Below are positions 1 to 8,901 of a stretch of DNA of 64,000 nucleotides, piece after piece. The notes under the pieces are model-generated. The model saw nothing but the letters and a program-made list of their open reading frames with translations, made no database searches and had not been told where the DNA came from. Position numbers and translations under genes: made by a program. Origin of the DNA: an uncultured Nitrospira sp. (lineage in GTDB: Bacteria > Nitrospirota > Nitrospiria > Nitrospirales > Nitrospiraceae); contig CABVRZ010000005.1 of NCBI GenBank assembly GCA_902500775.1, positions 117,794-181,793 on the forward strand, read 5' to 3'. Position 1 is the stretch's first letter; each line of letters starts with the position of its first letter.

Positions 1-417
1 AGCCTTGAAAATATTGCATACCTGACGGTGTATTTTCCTGACAATGTACTTGCACACATCAATGTGAATTGGTTGTCACCGGTGAAGGTGCGCACGACAT
101 TTGTCGGTGGGCAAAAGAAGATGTTGGTATGGAACGATCTGGACCCGGCTGAAAAAATACGTGTGTATGATAAGGGTGCAGAAGTTCAGACGGAGCAGGG
201 AGTTCATCAAGCCTTGGTGAGTTACCGAACCGGTGACATGTTTGCACCGAAAATCGAAGAAAGCGAAGCCCTGCGGGTAGAAACGCGGTATTTCCTGGAT
301 TGCATTCAAAGTGGAGCTAGGCCGTTCAATGACGGACATGCTGGTCTGAGAGTGGTCCGTATTCTTGAAGCTGCAGAGCAGTCGCTCAACCAACATAAAG
401 AGATTGTGTTGGCGTAA
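1..417 (+). CDS. Gfo/Idh/MocA-family oxidoreductase, C-terminal part (5' truncated by window edge)
   Basis: The frame is open from base 1 to the stop at 417, so only the last 138 codons are present. The visible part has the look of the C-terminal alpha/beta domain of NAD(P)-dependent sugar dehydrogenases of the Gfo/Idh/MocA family: a strand ending in VNWLSP, the VRTTFVGG segment, a central VWNDLDPAEKIRVYDKG stretch, and a helix with ETRYFLDCIQSG. These enzymes oxidise or reduce nucleotide sugars in surface-polysaccharide pathways. The catalytic N-terminal Rossmann domain lies outside the window. It is followed 31 bp later by a sugar transferase, which fits a polysaccharide operon that began upstream. 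The exact substrate cannot be told. Confidence 0.75.
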   Translation, partial: SLENIAYLTVYFPDNVLAHINVNWLSPVKVRTTFVGGQKKMLVWNDLDPAEKIRVYDKGAEVQTEQGVHQALVSYRTGDMFAPKIEESEALRVETRYFLDCIQSGARPFNDGHAGLRVVRILEAAEQSLNQHKEIVLA

Positions 418-448
418 GGGGCGTTGTTGAGCCACGGAGTATCTGGTT

Positions 449-1564
449 ATGCACACACTTGAATCCTCTGCATCCACCGCGTGCTGTCCTCTGATGGATG
501 AGGCGGTGTTTAGGAAAACCATTACGAAGGAACGGAGGCGAGCAGAGCGATCTGGTCGTACCCTGGTTCTCCTGTTAGCGCGTATTCGTGATACCGTGGA
601 GGAGGACCGGGAAGGCGCGCTACTCGTTGGGGCTAAGGTGTTTGCCGAGCACAAGATGGAGATCGACACAATTGGCTGGTTTGAAGCGGGACGGACCATT
701 GGACTGCTCATGCCAGAAATGGATTCGGATGACGTGTCAGCCACGTGCGACCGACTGAAAGTCGAGTGTGTCGATGCGATCGTGCGAGCCGTTGGTTGCA
801 GGGCCTATGACGCAGTCGCTATCGATCTGCGTCGTTATCCTGAATCAGACGGCGAGAGCGAATATGTTCCAGACCTCATGGATCCATTTCTCTATCCGGA
901 ACTGTCCCCGGATCCTGGTGCCAGCGGGGGACGAACTCCTCTGTTGAAGAGGGGGATGGATGTTGTCCTAAGCGCTCTGTTCCTTACGCTCTTATCTCCG
1001 CTTTTTATTGTTCTGGCGATGATGGTCAAATGCTCATCTCGTGGACCAATCTTTTTCCGTCAGGTTCGGGTTGGGCACATGATGAAGCCCTTCGTGATGT
1101 ACAAGTTCAGAACGATGTATGAGGGGGCAGATCATCGGGTTCACCAGGACTACGTGAGCTGGTTCATTGCGAAAAGCAAACAGGCGCAGACCGAGCGAGA
1201 GCCGACTGTTTTTAAGCTGACACAAGATCGGAGGATTACGCCTGTGGGAGGGGTGCTCCGTAGGACAAGTTTTGATGAGCTTCCTCAACTGTGGAACGTC
1301 CTGAAGGGTGATATGTCGCTTGTAGGACCTCGGCCTGCACTGCCTTATGAGGTGCAGCAATACAAGCCGTGGCATCGTGGGAGAATCTTGGAAGCCAAGC
1401 CGGGGATCACCGGGTTGTGGCAGGTCGTCGGCCGGAGCCGTACGACGTTTGATGAGATGGTCCGGCTTGACCTGCAATATGCCCGATCCATGTCCGTGTG
1501 GTTCGATATCAAAATCATTCTTGCAACGCCGGGTGCGATGATCTCCGGTAAGGGTGCTCACTGA
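449..1564 (+). CDS. Polyprenyl-phosphate sugar transferase with degenerate GGDEF-like N-terminal domain
   Basis: This 371-residue protein is a membrane sugar-phosphate transferase that should start a repeat unit on undecaprenyl phosphate. One membrane helix spans about residues 170-193. The bacterial sugar transferase domain follows, with PIFFRQVRVG, MYKFRTM, FDELPQLWNVLKGDMSLVGP and PGITGLWQV, all diagnostic of the family. Residues 15-130 are unusual: the stretch with RRRAERSGRTLVLLLARI, IDTIGWFEAGRTIGLLMP and a following helix resembles a diguanylate cyclase fold, but the GGDEF signature is absent, so it is probably a non-catalytic, perhaps regulatory, module (inference). A second sugar transferase lies at 20236, so the locus has two possible priming enzymes. 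Start is ATG. Confidence 0.85.
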   Translation: MHTLESSASTACCPLMDEAVFRKTITKERRRAERSGRTLVLLLARIRDTVEEDREGALLVGAKVFAEHKMEIDTIGWFEAGRTIGLLMPEMDSDDVSATCDRLKVECVDAIVRAVGCRAYDAVAIDLRRYPESDGESEYVPDLMDPFLYPELSPDPGASGGRTPLLKRGMDVVLSALFLTLLSPLFIVLAMMVKCSSRGPIFFRQVRVGHMMKPFVMYKFRTMYEGADHRVHQDYVSWFIAKSKQAQTEREPTVFKLTQDRRITPVGGVLRRTSFDELPQLWNVLKGDMSLVGPRPALPYEVQQYKPWHRGRILEAKPGITGLWQVVGRSRTTFDEMVRLDLQYARSMSVWFDIKIILATPGAMISGKGAH

Positions 1565-1742
1565 CCAGCGCGACGATAGCGTGGGAGAAGATATTGGGTG
1601 AGCCGAATGCGGGGAGCTGCCTGACATCTCACCCTCACAGTATCGCTGTCCTGCGTTTCTCAAATGGTTCACACCGAACGGACCGACCGATACATTTACG
1701 TCTCAATGTCGGGTATGGTTTCCCTGTAGAGGATTTTATTCC

Positions 1743-2735
1743 ATGAAGCCGCAGGCACTTGGACAAGTTCTCAATGAGAGAGACGATGGTCGCTGTCCAG
1801 ACGGTGACTCAGGAACTCTCAGAGCTCCTCAAGCCACCGCCCAGGCGGTTGCTTCGTTGTCTCCCACGCCTGCGCTGCGGAACCGGCTTTCTCTTCTGTT
1901 GTTCGTCGCGACCTGTCTGTGGTTTTGGGAGCCGCTGTATGAACTGTGGTTGTTTGCATTACGAGAGGAATCCTTCTCTCACATCGTTCTCATCCCATGC
2001 ATCAGTGGGTATCTACTTGTGGTGAAACGAGACTCCATTCTGGGCTCGGATCAGTGGAGCCCTGCGTTGGGTCTTATCCTGCTCCTTATTGGGGCCTTAG
2101 CGCATTGGTCGACAGGGAGTCAGGTGTGGACGCCTGATCATCTGGCCACAACAATCGGAACATTGGTGGTACTGTGGTGGGGAATATTTCTGCTCAGTTT
2201 TGGCGTAACGTGTTTCCGCCAGAATGTGTTCGCTCTCGTCTTTTTGGTTCTTATGGTTCCTCTCCCGACGGCAACGTTGAGCATCTTGGTCGGATTTCTC
2301 CAACAAAGCTCCGCGGAAGCAGCTGCCATGTGCTTTGCCATGCTTGACATCCCGGTCTTCCGTCAGGGGCTCGTTTTCCACCTGTCGCATCTCACGATCC
2401 ATGTCGCGGAGGAATGTAGCGGGATTCGGTCATTTCTGTCGCTGTTGGTGACTGGCCTGTTAGGCGGGCATTGGTTTTTGAAACTCGGCTGGACCAAAAC
2501 CGTCCTCGTGGTATTGGTTGTGCCGCTTGCCATCATCAAGAACGCCTTTCGCATTGTCGGCTTGGCCTTATTGGCGAACTATGTTGACCAGACGTATGTC
2601 ACGAATAGCCTGTTGCACAGGGCTGGTGGCATTCCACTATTTGTTCTTGCTCTGGTCAGCATGACGGGCCTGGTATGGGTGCTGCGACGATGTGAGCGAC
2701 GGGCGGTCTCACGCGTTGGGTTGGCGTCGGGTTAA
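1743..2735 (+). CDS. xrt: Exosortase (first copy)
   Basis: This 330-residue polytopic membrane protein is an exosortase, the transpeptidase-like enzyme thought to cleave PEP-CTERM tails at the inner membrane. The expected catalytic triad is visible: Cys225 in EECSGIRS, Arg270 in KNAFRIVGL, and His292 in LLHRAGG. About eight hydrophobic segments surround these. There is a 45-residue hydrophilic N-terminus before the first helix. No EpsI domain is fused at the C-terminus. A GAGG stretch in tagaggatttt precedes the ATG. It sits 33 bp before a FemAB-like gene and upstream of prsK/prsR. A second exosortase is at 27410, so which one processes the two PEP-CTERM proteins here is open. Confidence 0.92.
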   Translation: MKPQALGQVLNERDDGRCPDGDSGTLRAPQATAQAVASLSPTPALRNRLSLLLFVATCLWFWEPLYELWLFALREESFSHIVLIPCISGYLLVVKRDSILGSDQWSPALGLILLLIGALAHWSTGSQVWTPDHLATTIGTLVVLWWGIFLLSFGVTCFRQNVFALVFLVLMVPLPTATLSILVGFLQQSSAEAAAMCFAMLDIPVFRQGLVFHLSHLTIHVAEECSGIRSFLSLLVTGLLGGHWFLKLGWTKTVLVVLVVPLAIIKNAFRIVGLALLANYVDQTYVTNSLLHRAGGIPLFVLALVSMTGLVWVLRRCERRAVSRVGLASG

Positions 2736-2768
2736 GGACTGGCAAAGTCGTTATAGAAGCCAGCGGGC

Positions 2769-3845
2769 GTGGTATCGGCAACGGGTGAGATCGTGCCTCA
2801 ACAGGATCACGTCTTTATCATTGATCCGCTCAGAGATCCCCGCTGGGACGAATTGATTGAGCAGCATCCGGTCGCCTCCGTGTTTCATTCACGTCCCTGG
2901 CTTCAGGCGCTGCACGCGACCTACGGCTACGAGCCAATCGCGATTACGACGACGCGACCTTCGGAACCCTTGAGAAATGCGTTGGTGTTCTGTGTTGTGC
3001 AGAGCTGGTTGACCGGTGGCCGATTGGTGTCCTTGCCATTCTCAGACCACTGCGAACCACTTGTGACCCGGCCAGAGGAGTTCCATGTACTGATGAGATT
3101 CGTGGAGGCCCTGAGAGAGGATCGACGCTGGAAGTACGTACAGGTCCGATCTGCGAACGCTGCCTTGAACATTGGAGCGTATCTCACTCACACCCAGACC
3201 TATTGCCTACAGCGACTTGATCTTCGGCCCGGCCTGGAAGATCTCTATCGAAAATTGCACAAGGATTGTATTCAGCGGAAGATTCGTCGCGCAGAGCGCG
3301 AAGATGTGCAATGCCAATCAGGGAGAAGCACAGTCCTGCTGGAGCAGCTCTACGGATTGCTCTGCATCACGCGAGCACGGTATGGGGTGCCGCCTCAACC
3401 AATCGAATGGTTTCGCAATCTTGTTGCCTGCCTGCAATCCAGCCTTTGCATCAGGGTTGCATCAAAAGGCGGACAGCCGATCGCCGCGATTCTGACGCTT
3501 CGTCAGGGCACGCAGATGGTGTACAAATATAGCGCAGCCGATCCAACTCAGACGCATCTTGGCGGTACCATCATGTTGTTGTGGGAGACGATCAAGGACG
3601 CAAAATGCGATGGCCTGGAGTCGCTCGACCTTGGGCGGTCGGACCTAGACAATTTAGGATTGATCACGTTTAAGGCGAGATGGGCCGCAGAATCGTCTAC
3701 GCTGACCACGTGGGAAGCTCCAGCTCCGGTCATGACTCGGCGCCATGCGAGCCTGATGAAACGGTGTGCCAAAGGGCTCTTTGTTCGATTACCCACCGGC
3801 ATGCAGGTGATGGCAGGACGACTACTCTACCGACATGTCGGCTAG
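2769..3845 (+). CDS. FemAB-like GNAT-fold protein, exosortase-associated
   Basis: This 358-residue protein has the layout of FemAB/GNAT-like proteins found beside exosortase genes: an N-terminal acceptor-like domain (SVFHSRPWLQALHATYGYEP), a central LHKDCIQRKIRRAEREDV motif close to the 'K..R..I.RAE' signature of the family, and a C-terminal half with a VYKYSAADP strand and ESLDLGRSD. FemAB proteins transfer an amino acid or acyl group from a carrier to an acceptor; the substrate here is unknown. It follows exosortase 1 by 33 bp and is probably co-transcribed. The start is taken as GTG at 2769; another GTG in frame lies at 2793. A paralogous protein is at 30166. Confidence 0.8.
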   Translation: MVSATGEIVPQQDHVFIIDPLRDPRWDELIEQHPVASVFHSRPWLQALHATYGYEPIAITTTRPSEPLRNALVFCVVQSWLTGGRLVSLPFSDHCEPLVTRPEEFHVLMRFVEALREDRRWKYVQVRSANAALNIGAYLTHTQTYCLQRLDLRPGLEDLYRKLHKDCIQRKIRRAEREDVQCQSGRSTVLLEQLYGLLCITRARYGVPPQPIEWFRNLVACLQSSLCIRVASKGGQPIAAILTLRQGTQMVYKYSAADPTQTHLGGTIMLLWETIKDAKCDGLESLDLGRSDLDNLGLITFKARWAAESSTLTTWEAPAPVMTRRHASLMKRCAKGLFVRLPTGMQVMAGRLLYRHVG

Positions 3846-3884
3846 CAGACATGCGAAATATCCCATAATTGAGCGAGAAAGAGT

Positions 3885-6035
3885 GTGGGGCTGATGTCTT
3901 CAACAGGGATTGCCGTTACAGCCATGTGTTCCACAGGGATCGCAACGGGGCTTGTCTGCCTGTTGTTGGTTAGGCAGTGGAAAAGTCACTTCTACCGCAG
4001 GATGGCTGGTCTCTTGGGGACAGTTGCGGGAGTGAGTCTCGCGAACGGGATTGGGTTGTTGCGAGAGACGGACCTCCTCTTCTGGCGACAAGTCGCGCTG
4101 ACGATCGAACTCATGCAACCAGCCCTGATGGTCTCTGTCGGGATGGCATTTGTGAAAACCTCAGAAGGATCCGACAGGTCGATGGCACGATGGCCTGTGT
4201 GGAGTATTGGGGCGGTCGGACTGGTTTTGGGAGCCTTGACCCTCGGTGGGCAGATCTTTCACTGGAGAACGCTTGATGACGGTGGAACAGCAGTTGTGCT
4301 CGGGGCCTTAGGGCGAGTGCCGTACGGGTTCGTGGTGATTGCGATGACGGTGGGGATTGCGTACCTCGAGGGTGTTCTGCGCGCCAGTCGCGAGCCACTC
4401 CGCCATAAACTCAAATTTACAATTATCGGTATGGGAGGTCTGGCGGCGTATCAGATCTATGAGGCCAGTCGCATGCTCCTTTTTCCTGTCTGGAAACCTG
4501 AACAGGTCATGGTCTCTGGTATCGTCACGATCCTGGCGCTCGGTTTGATCGCGTATGGCATGGGGCGGAGTCGTCTGCATGAACTCTTCGTCCATACCTA
4601 TATCTCTCATCAGGCGTTGGTTGGGTCGGTCAGCGTCATCGCGATCGGAGGATATCTCTTGGCCGTCGGGGCGGTGGGGACTTGGTTGCGGGAGACAAAT
4701 CGTCCACTGGAGGAAGGACTCAGTGTTGTCCTGGTCTTTTCAGCGTTGGTGTTCTTGATCGTGGTCATCTTCTCCAAGACTGTTCGTGCCGAAGTCCGGC
4801 GAGTGCTCACGAGGAATTTTTATCGAACCAAATATGACTATCGTGCCCAGTGGTTGACGGTGACGGAGGCCTTTCACCTTGCGGCGGACCGTGAAGGGAT
4901 CATGGATGCCTTGCTCGATCTCTTGATCAGGACGTTTCCCACGCCGAACCTTTCGATCTGGTCGTTTCGCGAAGCTGATCGCCGGTTTGTCCAAAGTCGA
5001 GCGTTGACGACGAATGGGATTGCCAGGCCGGTTGAGCTTTCGCATCCTGTCATCACTCAACTCATGAAGCGGCACGATGGGGTTTGGTTGGAGGAAATGT
5101 CGGCAACCACATCACTGGGAGTTGATCGCGAAGGTGATCCCTTCTTATCCTTAGGCACGATGCTCTGTTTCCCGATCGACACCCATGGACGACTGATCGC
5201 GTTTATTGCGCTCGGGAGGCAGCGACATGGAGAGGCATATGGCTCCGACGATTGTGATTTACTGCGCGTCATCGCGCATCATGTCGGGATGCTCCTCTCC
5301 CATGCAAATCTCGCTGAGGAACGTCGGGTGTCAGTGGAATTGGACGCCATCCATCGATTTTCCATATTCTGTCTCCACGATCTCAAGAACCTAGCGGCAC
5401 GGTTGTCGTTGGTCGCCCAGAATGCCGAACGGTATGGCGAAGATCCCGCGTTTCAGGCATCAGCCATGCGGACTGTTCGTGACACGGCTGCTAAAATGAC
5501 TGGGCTTATCAGCAAGCTGTCTCTCAAGTCCACCAAGCCCGTTACGGCCGGGACTTGTGAGCCAATCAACCTCTCCACCCTGATCCATGACATCGTCACT
5601 TCGTTACAAGGAGGCCGTGTCCGATGGCAGATTGATGGTGGAGCCGTCCAGCCACTTCTAGCCGTGCGAGAAGAGATCCACCAGATCATGCTGAATATTA
5701 CACTGAACGCCAAGCAGGCCATTGACGATCAGGGGGATGTCCGGATCACGCTCGTGGAATCACCGGAGGCTATCACTATAACCGTACAGGACACGGGGTG
5801 TGGTATTCCAGAAGGGCGACTAGAATCCTTGTTTCGGCCGGCTGGATCGAGTAGGCCCGGAGGGCTGGGGATTGGACTCTATCAATGCAAGCAGCTCGTA
5901 GAGGCGCATGGGGGCACGATTCAGATTCGGAGTGAAGTGGGACGGGGGACTCTGGTGCAAGTCCAGTTTCCCCTTTCGGTGCGGACCCCGGGGCAACCAC
6001 TCGATGTGATAGAACCCTCGGTGCTATCGGTCTAA
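3885..6035 (+). CDS. prsK: PEP-CTERM system sensor histidine kinase PrsK
   Basis: This 716-residue membrane sensor kinase matches the PrsK layout: about eight to nine hydrophobic helices in residues 1-300, a GAF-like domain around 320-475, and a kinase core. The phosphorylated His498 lies in FCLHDLKNL, the N box is LNITLNAKQAI, the G1 box DTGCGIP and the G2 box GGLGIGLYQ. The 'HDLKN' form of the H box is typical of this group. The kinase is expected to phosphorylate PrsR, encoded 24 bp downstream. The start is GTG at 3885 or ATG at 3894. Family knowledge links this pair to exosortase loci; the signal sensed is not known. Confidence 0.92.
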   Translation: MGLMSSTGIAVTAMCSTGIATGLVCLLLVRQWKSHFYRRMAGLLGTVAGVSLANGIGLLRETDLLFWRQVALTIELMQPALMVSVGMAFVKTSEGSDRSMARWPVWSIGAVGLVLGALTLGGQIFHWRTLDDGGTAVVLGALGRVPYGFVVIAMTVGIAYLEGVLRASREPLRHKLKFTIIGMGGLAAYQIYEASRMLLFPVWKPEQVMVSGIVTILALGLIAYGMGRSRLHELFVHTYISHQALVGSVSVIAIGGYLLAVGAVGTWLRETNRPLEEGLSVVLVFSALVFLIVVIFSKTVRAEVRRVLTRNFYRTKYDYRAQWLTVTEAFHLAADREGIMDALLDLLIRTFPTPNLSIWSFREADRRFVQSRALTTNGIARPVELSHPVITQLMKRHDGVWLEEMSATTSLGVDREGDPFLSLGTMLCFPIDTHGRLIAFIALGRQRHGEAYGSDDCDLLRVIAHHVGMLLSHANLAEERRVSVELDAIHRFSIFCLHDLKNLAARLSLVAQNAERYGEDPAFQASAMRTVRDTAAKMTGLISKLSLKSTKPVTAGTCEPINLSTLIHDIVTSLQGGRVRWQIDGGAVQPLLAVREEIHQIMLNITLNAKQAIDDQGDVRITLVESPEAITITVQDTGCGIPEGRLESLFRPAGSSRPGGLGIGLYQCKQLVEAHGGTIQIRSEVGRGTLVQVQFPLSVRTPGQPLDVIEPSVLSV

Positions 6036-6059
6036 CGTTCTCGTGAAGGGACTCTCCAC

Positions 6060-7418
6060 ATGAGCACACCTCCGACCCTGCTGCTCGTCGATGACGACGC
6101 TGAGATTCGCGATCAAATGAAATGGGCGCTCGCGTCTGACTACCGACTATTGGAAGCCGTCGATCAGTCGACCGCATTGGCGCAAGTCCGCGAGACAAGG
6201 CCGCCCGTGATCTTGCTCGATCTGGGATTGCCGCCGGATGTCGATGGCGCAAGTGAAGGATTGTCGATCTTACGTGCCACCCTTGATCTCCATCCTACGG
6301 CGAAGGTCATTGTCATTACAGGAAACAGCGACCGTTCAAAAGCGATCGCAGCGATCGAAGGAGGAGCCTACGATTTTATTGAAAAGCCGATTCAACTCGA
6401 TGTGCTGAAAGTTGTGCTCAAACGGGCGATCTATCGTGCCGAGATAGAAAAAGACCAGCAGGTGTGTCAGGAGCCGGTCGAGGAGCAGGAATTTGAAGGG
6501 ATCGTCGGATCCAGCGAGCTGATGAAAACGGTCTTTCAGTCGATCAGTCAGGTCGGGCCAACTGCGCTCCCGGTGCTGATCACAGGGGAAAGTGGGACAG
6601 GAAAAGAGCTTGTGGCGCAGGCGATTCATCGACGCAGTACGCGCAAAGACCATCCCTTTATCGCGATCAACTGCGGAGCCATCCCGGACACGCTTTTAGA
6701 AAGCGAACTATTTGGGTATGAGCGAGGAGCGTTTACGGGAGCCGTGCAGCAAAAAAAAGGGCGAATCGAGTATGCCGATGGTGGGACGCTCTTTCTGGAT
6801 GAAATCGGAGATATTCCGCTCAGTTTACAAGTCAAGCTGTTGAGATTCTTGCAGAGTCACGAAGTGCAGCGGCTGGGAGGAAACGAGGTGACGCGGGTTG
6901 ATGTCCGCGTTCTCGCTGCCACGAATATAGATCTGCATAAGGCCATCGGCGAAGGCCGTTTTCGTGAGGACCTCTATTACCGGCTTTGTGTCATTGAAAT
7001 TCCTGTTCCTCCACTGAACCAGCGTGATGCCGACATTGCGCTCTTGGCACGAACGTTTCTGTTGAGATTCGCGGACGAGCAGCGGAAACAGGTGAAGAAC
7101 TTTACCCCAGAAGCGATGGATGCCGTCTTAGCCTATGAATGGCCCGGCAATGTGCGTGAGCTGGAAAATCGGATCAAGCGAGCTGTCTTGATGGCCGAGG
7201 GCCGATCCATTATACCGGCCAACTTGGGACTACAAGACCCAGCCGCACCGGAGAGTGGTTCCGTGACATTGAAGTCTTCCCGGGCTCGTCTTGAGCGGGA
7301 CCTGGTGCGAGTGGTGTTGGAAAAACATGACGGAAATGTTTCCAGAACAGCCACAGAGTTGGGGATTAGCCGTCCAACCCTCTATCAACTGTTGGCCAGG
7401 TATGGGCTGAAGAAATAG
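6060..7418 (+). CDS. prsR: PEP-CTERM system sigma-54-dependent response regulator PrsR
   Basis: This 452-residue protein is an NtrC-type activator. The receiver has the acidic pair DDD near residue 11 and the phosphoacceptor Asp54 in ILLDLGLPP. The AAA+ domain has the Walker A motif GESGTGKE (about 177-184), the sigma-54 contact loop GAFTGA, and Walker [10 protein letters not shown]. The C-terminus carries a Fis-type helix-turn-helix ([20 protein letters not shown]). It is expected to activate sigma-54 promoters after phosphorylation by PrsK, encoded just upstream. The next gene downstream encodes a PEP-CTERM protein with a textbook sigma-54 promoter at 7660-7675, and palindromes that could bind this protein lie at 7457 and 7570. 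Confidence 0.94.
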   Translation: MSTPPTLLLVDDDAEIRDQMKWALASDYRLLEAVDQSTALAQVRETRPPVILLDLGLPPDVDGASEGLSILRATLDLHPTAKVIVITGNSDRSKAIAAIEGGAYDFIEKPIQLDVLKVVLKRAIYRAEIEKDQQVCQEPVEEQEFEGIVGSSELMKTVFQSISQVGPTALPVLITGESGTGKELVAQAIHRRSTRKDHPFIAINCGAIPDTLLESELFGYERGAFTGAVQQKKGRIEYADGGTLFLDEIGDIPLSLQVKLLRFLQSHEVQRLGGNEVTRVDVRVLAATNIDLHKAIGEGRFREDLYYRLCVIEIPVPPLNQRDADIALLARTFLLRFADEQRKQVKNFTPEAMDAVLAYEWPGNVRELENRIKRAVLMAEGRSIIPANLGLQDPAAPESGSVTLKSSRARLERDLVRVVLEKHDGNVSRTATELGISRPTLYQLLARYGLKK

Positions 7419-7456
7419 GAATGTCTTCAGTAGCTTTACAAGTTGGATCATACAGC

Positions 7457-7473
7457 TGTAAACATTTTTTACA
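7457..7473. promoter_or_regulatory. Candidate PrsR binding palindrome, copy 1
   Basis: The 17-base sequence TGTAAACATTTTTTACA is an inverted repeat with six-base arms TGTAAA/TTTACA and a five-base spacer. It lies 187 bp upstream of the sigma-54 promoter at 7660, a normal distance for an enhancer. Two further copies with the same 17-base length occur at 7570 and 11491, all upstream of PEP-CTERM genes. Binding by PrsR is inference. Confidence 0.6.
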
Positions 7474-7569
7474 TGGTTGAATTATTGATGTACGTGATTG
7501 AATCTATTCATCATGCAGGCAAGTTTCCCGCTTCATGATGTGAAAAGACACCTCAGATCTCATTTGAAT

Positions 7570-7586
7570 TGTTAAAAGTATTTACA
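7570..7586. promoter_or_regulatory. Candidate PrsR binding palindrome, copy 2
   Basis: The 17-base sequence TGTTAAAAGTATTTACA keeps the TGTwAA-N5-TTTACA form with one arm mismatch. It lies 74 bp before the sigma-54 promoter at 7660. Together with copy 1 it gives two upstream sites 113 bp apart, center to center, near eleven helical turns. PrsR as the binder is inference. Confidence 0.55.
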
Positions 7587-7659
7587 GTTGATGTAGATGT
7601 CATATGAGTAAAACCATAGAATGCTTTATGTATCATATGGTTATTGTATCGCTGAGCAG

Positions 7660-7675
7660 TGGCATATGATTTGCT
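7660..7675 (+). promoter_or_regulatory. Sigma-54 promoter of the first PEP-CTERM gene
   Basis: TGGCATATGATTTGCT has the invariant GG (7661-7662) and GC (7673-7674) with exactly ten bases between them, and flanking bases close to the sigma-54 consensus TGGCAC-N5-TTGCW. It is about 60 bp upstream of the GTG start at 7737. The gene for the sigma-54 activator PrsR lies immediately upstream. Confidence 0.85.
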
Positions 7676-7736
7676 GCTCCTCGTTCATTGTAATTCAATA
7701 TAAACGATGTCTGATTCTTATGATGAGGAGGTTCCT

Positions 7737-8291
7737 GTGAGAAATCGCGTGCTTGTTGGGGCTGCCAGTGCATTTCTGGGCATGGTTCTCATGTCAGGGG
7801 CAGCGCATGCGCTATCCGTGAACCCTGCGGGCGCAAATTGGCAGAGCAATAACTTGCTCGCCACGCCCAATACTATTACAGGGATATCTGGGTTAACTCT
7901 CGCTTACCGGAGTATCCTTGGAGTTGAGTCGGGGCCTTTTGCGAGTTCCTATGGTACGACCTTTAACGGGAATGGATTGCAGTTCAGCTTGAGCTATGGG
8001 AGCGGGTCAAGCATTGCTTGCCCGACCTGTGTGCTGGTCGTGACGAGGGGAGTTAATCCTTCTGGTTCCCCGTTAACCGCAAAGTACCTCTACAATATCG
8101 GAAGTTGGAATGGCACTGAACAAATTACTGGGGCAGCATTCTGGCCGCCTGCTAATCAGCTCCCTAGGGTTGCATCTGTCGCTATCTACCGGGCTGATCC
8201 TGTGGGCCTGCCAGAACCAGCCTCGCTTTTGTTGCTCGGTGCTGGTCTCGTTGGCCTGGGAATCTGGAGGCGGAACGCGGCAAAGGTATAA
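7737..8291 (+). CDS. PEP-CTERM sorting-domain protein 1
   Basis: This 184-residue exported protein begins with a signal peptide (VLVGAASAFLGMVLMSG, cleavage near AHA) and ends with a PEP-CTERM tail: LPEPASLLLLGAGLVGLG followed by IWRRN. The tail is the exosortase recognition signal: PEP motif, hydrophobic helix, basic end. The middle is low-complexity beta-rich sequence with no recognised domain and a Cys pair in ACPTC. The GTG at 7737 is chosen over the ATG at 7707 because GAGGAGG (7725-7731) lies five bases before it and the signal peptide then begins properly. A sigma-54 promoter and two palindromes lie upstream, and a hairpin terminator follows at 8321. Confidence 0.9.
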   Translation: MRNRVLVGAASAFLGMVLMSGAAHALSVNPAGANWQSNNLLATPNTITGISGLTLAYRSILGVESGPFASSYGTTFNGNGLQFSLSYGSGSSIACPTCVLVVTRGVNPSGSPLTAKYLYNIGSWNGTEQITGAAFWPPANQLPRVASVAIYRADPVGLPEPASLLLLGAGLVGLGIWRRNAAKV

Positions 8292-8320
8292 CTTATAGCT
8301 TGCAAGGCTAGAAGCAAGCA

Positions 8321-8358
8321 AAAAGCCGGCCCTCAGTCAAAAGAGGGTCGGCTTTTGT
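8321..8358 (+). terminator. Rho-independent terminator after PEP-CTERM protein 1
   Basis: A GC-rich stem AAAGCCGGCCCTC pairs with GAGGGTCGGCTTT (one G-T pair or mismatch) around a short AGTCAAAA loop and is followed by a T-run. It lies 30 bp after the stop at 8291. Confidence 0.85.
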
Positions 8359-8397
8359 GTTTCATGGAGGTGAGAAGCTTTCCAAGATCGTCAGTCG

Positions 8398-8760
8398 TCA
8401 AGGTGTAGTGCTCCCAGGAAATGAAGCCACCTGAGTTGTTTGTGGCGCGCGATATTGGACTGGGCTCCGATACCCGAGGGGACTACGGGGCCGTTCCTCG
8501 TTGTACCAGTCGATCCACTCCCGAATAACTCGCCGCTGCGAGACACTCGCCAATGAACGACACCGCAGGGCATTTTCCGTTCCCACCAGAAACTTCTCTC
8601 AGGCTGGCAGTAGCGGAGGTCGAAGACTGGGGAGCGTCCGGGCCGTTTCGGCTACGAAGATCTCCCCCTTCGGCACACTCACGATCAACGCCATGCGTCG
8701 TTTGGCCGTCCATGGTTCAATTGGGTCACGTGCGTCCGTGTCATCTCACCACCTCCTTGG
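8398..8760 (-). pseudogene. Internally deleted IS3-family transposase remnant
   Basis: Read on the minus strand, the stretch from about 8740 to 8580 encodes, with frameshifts, the start of an IS3-type OrfA (DPIEPWTAKRRMALIVSV, KGEIFVAETAR, then EKFLVGTENALR). It then passes directly to the end of an OrfB (RRVIREWIDWYNEERPRS, LGYRSPVQYRA) at about 8540-8440. The OrfA end and the whole OrfB catalytic core are missing. This is therefore a deletion derivative of an IS3-like element, not a gene. Sequence around it up to 8901 holds no other recognisable feature. Confidence 0.7.
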
Positions 8761-8901
8761 TCCGCTTGGGACCATGTCGTGAAGGTGGTCTCCATTGCAA
8801 GGGGAGCAGGATACAGAGCCTCACAGCTACGCCAGCATAGGTAGGCCTCTTCTAGGATGGGAGGCGACGAGTCAGCTGCTGTGTTATGCGGCAGATGGGT
8901 G

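Noticed and set aside
76..744. Long minus-strand open frame opposite the oxidoreductase and sugar transferase genes
   Set aside because: Composition and residue order have no domain-like pattern, and it lies fully opposite two well-supported genes; it is a shadow frame.
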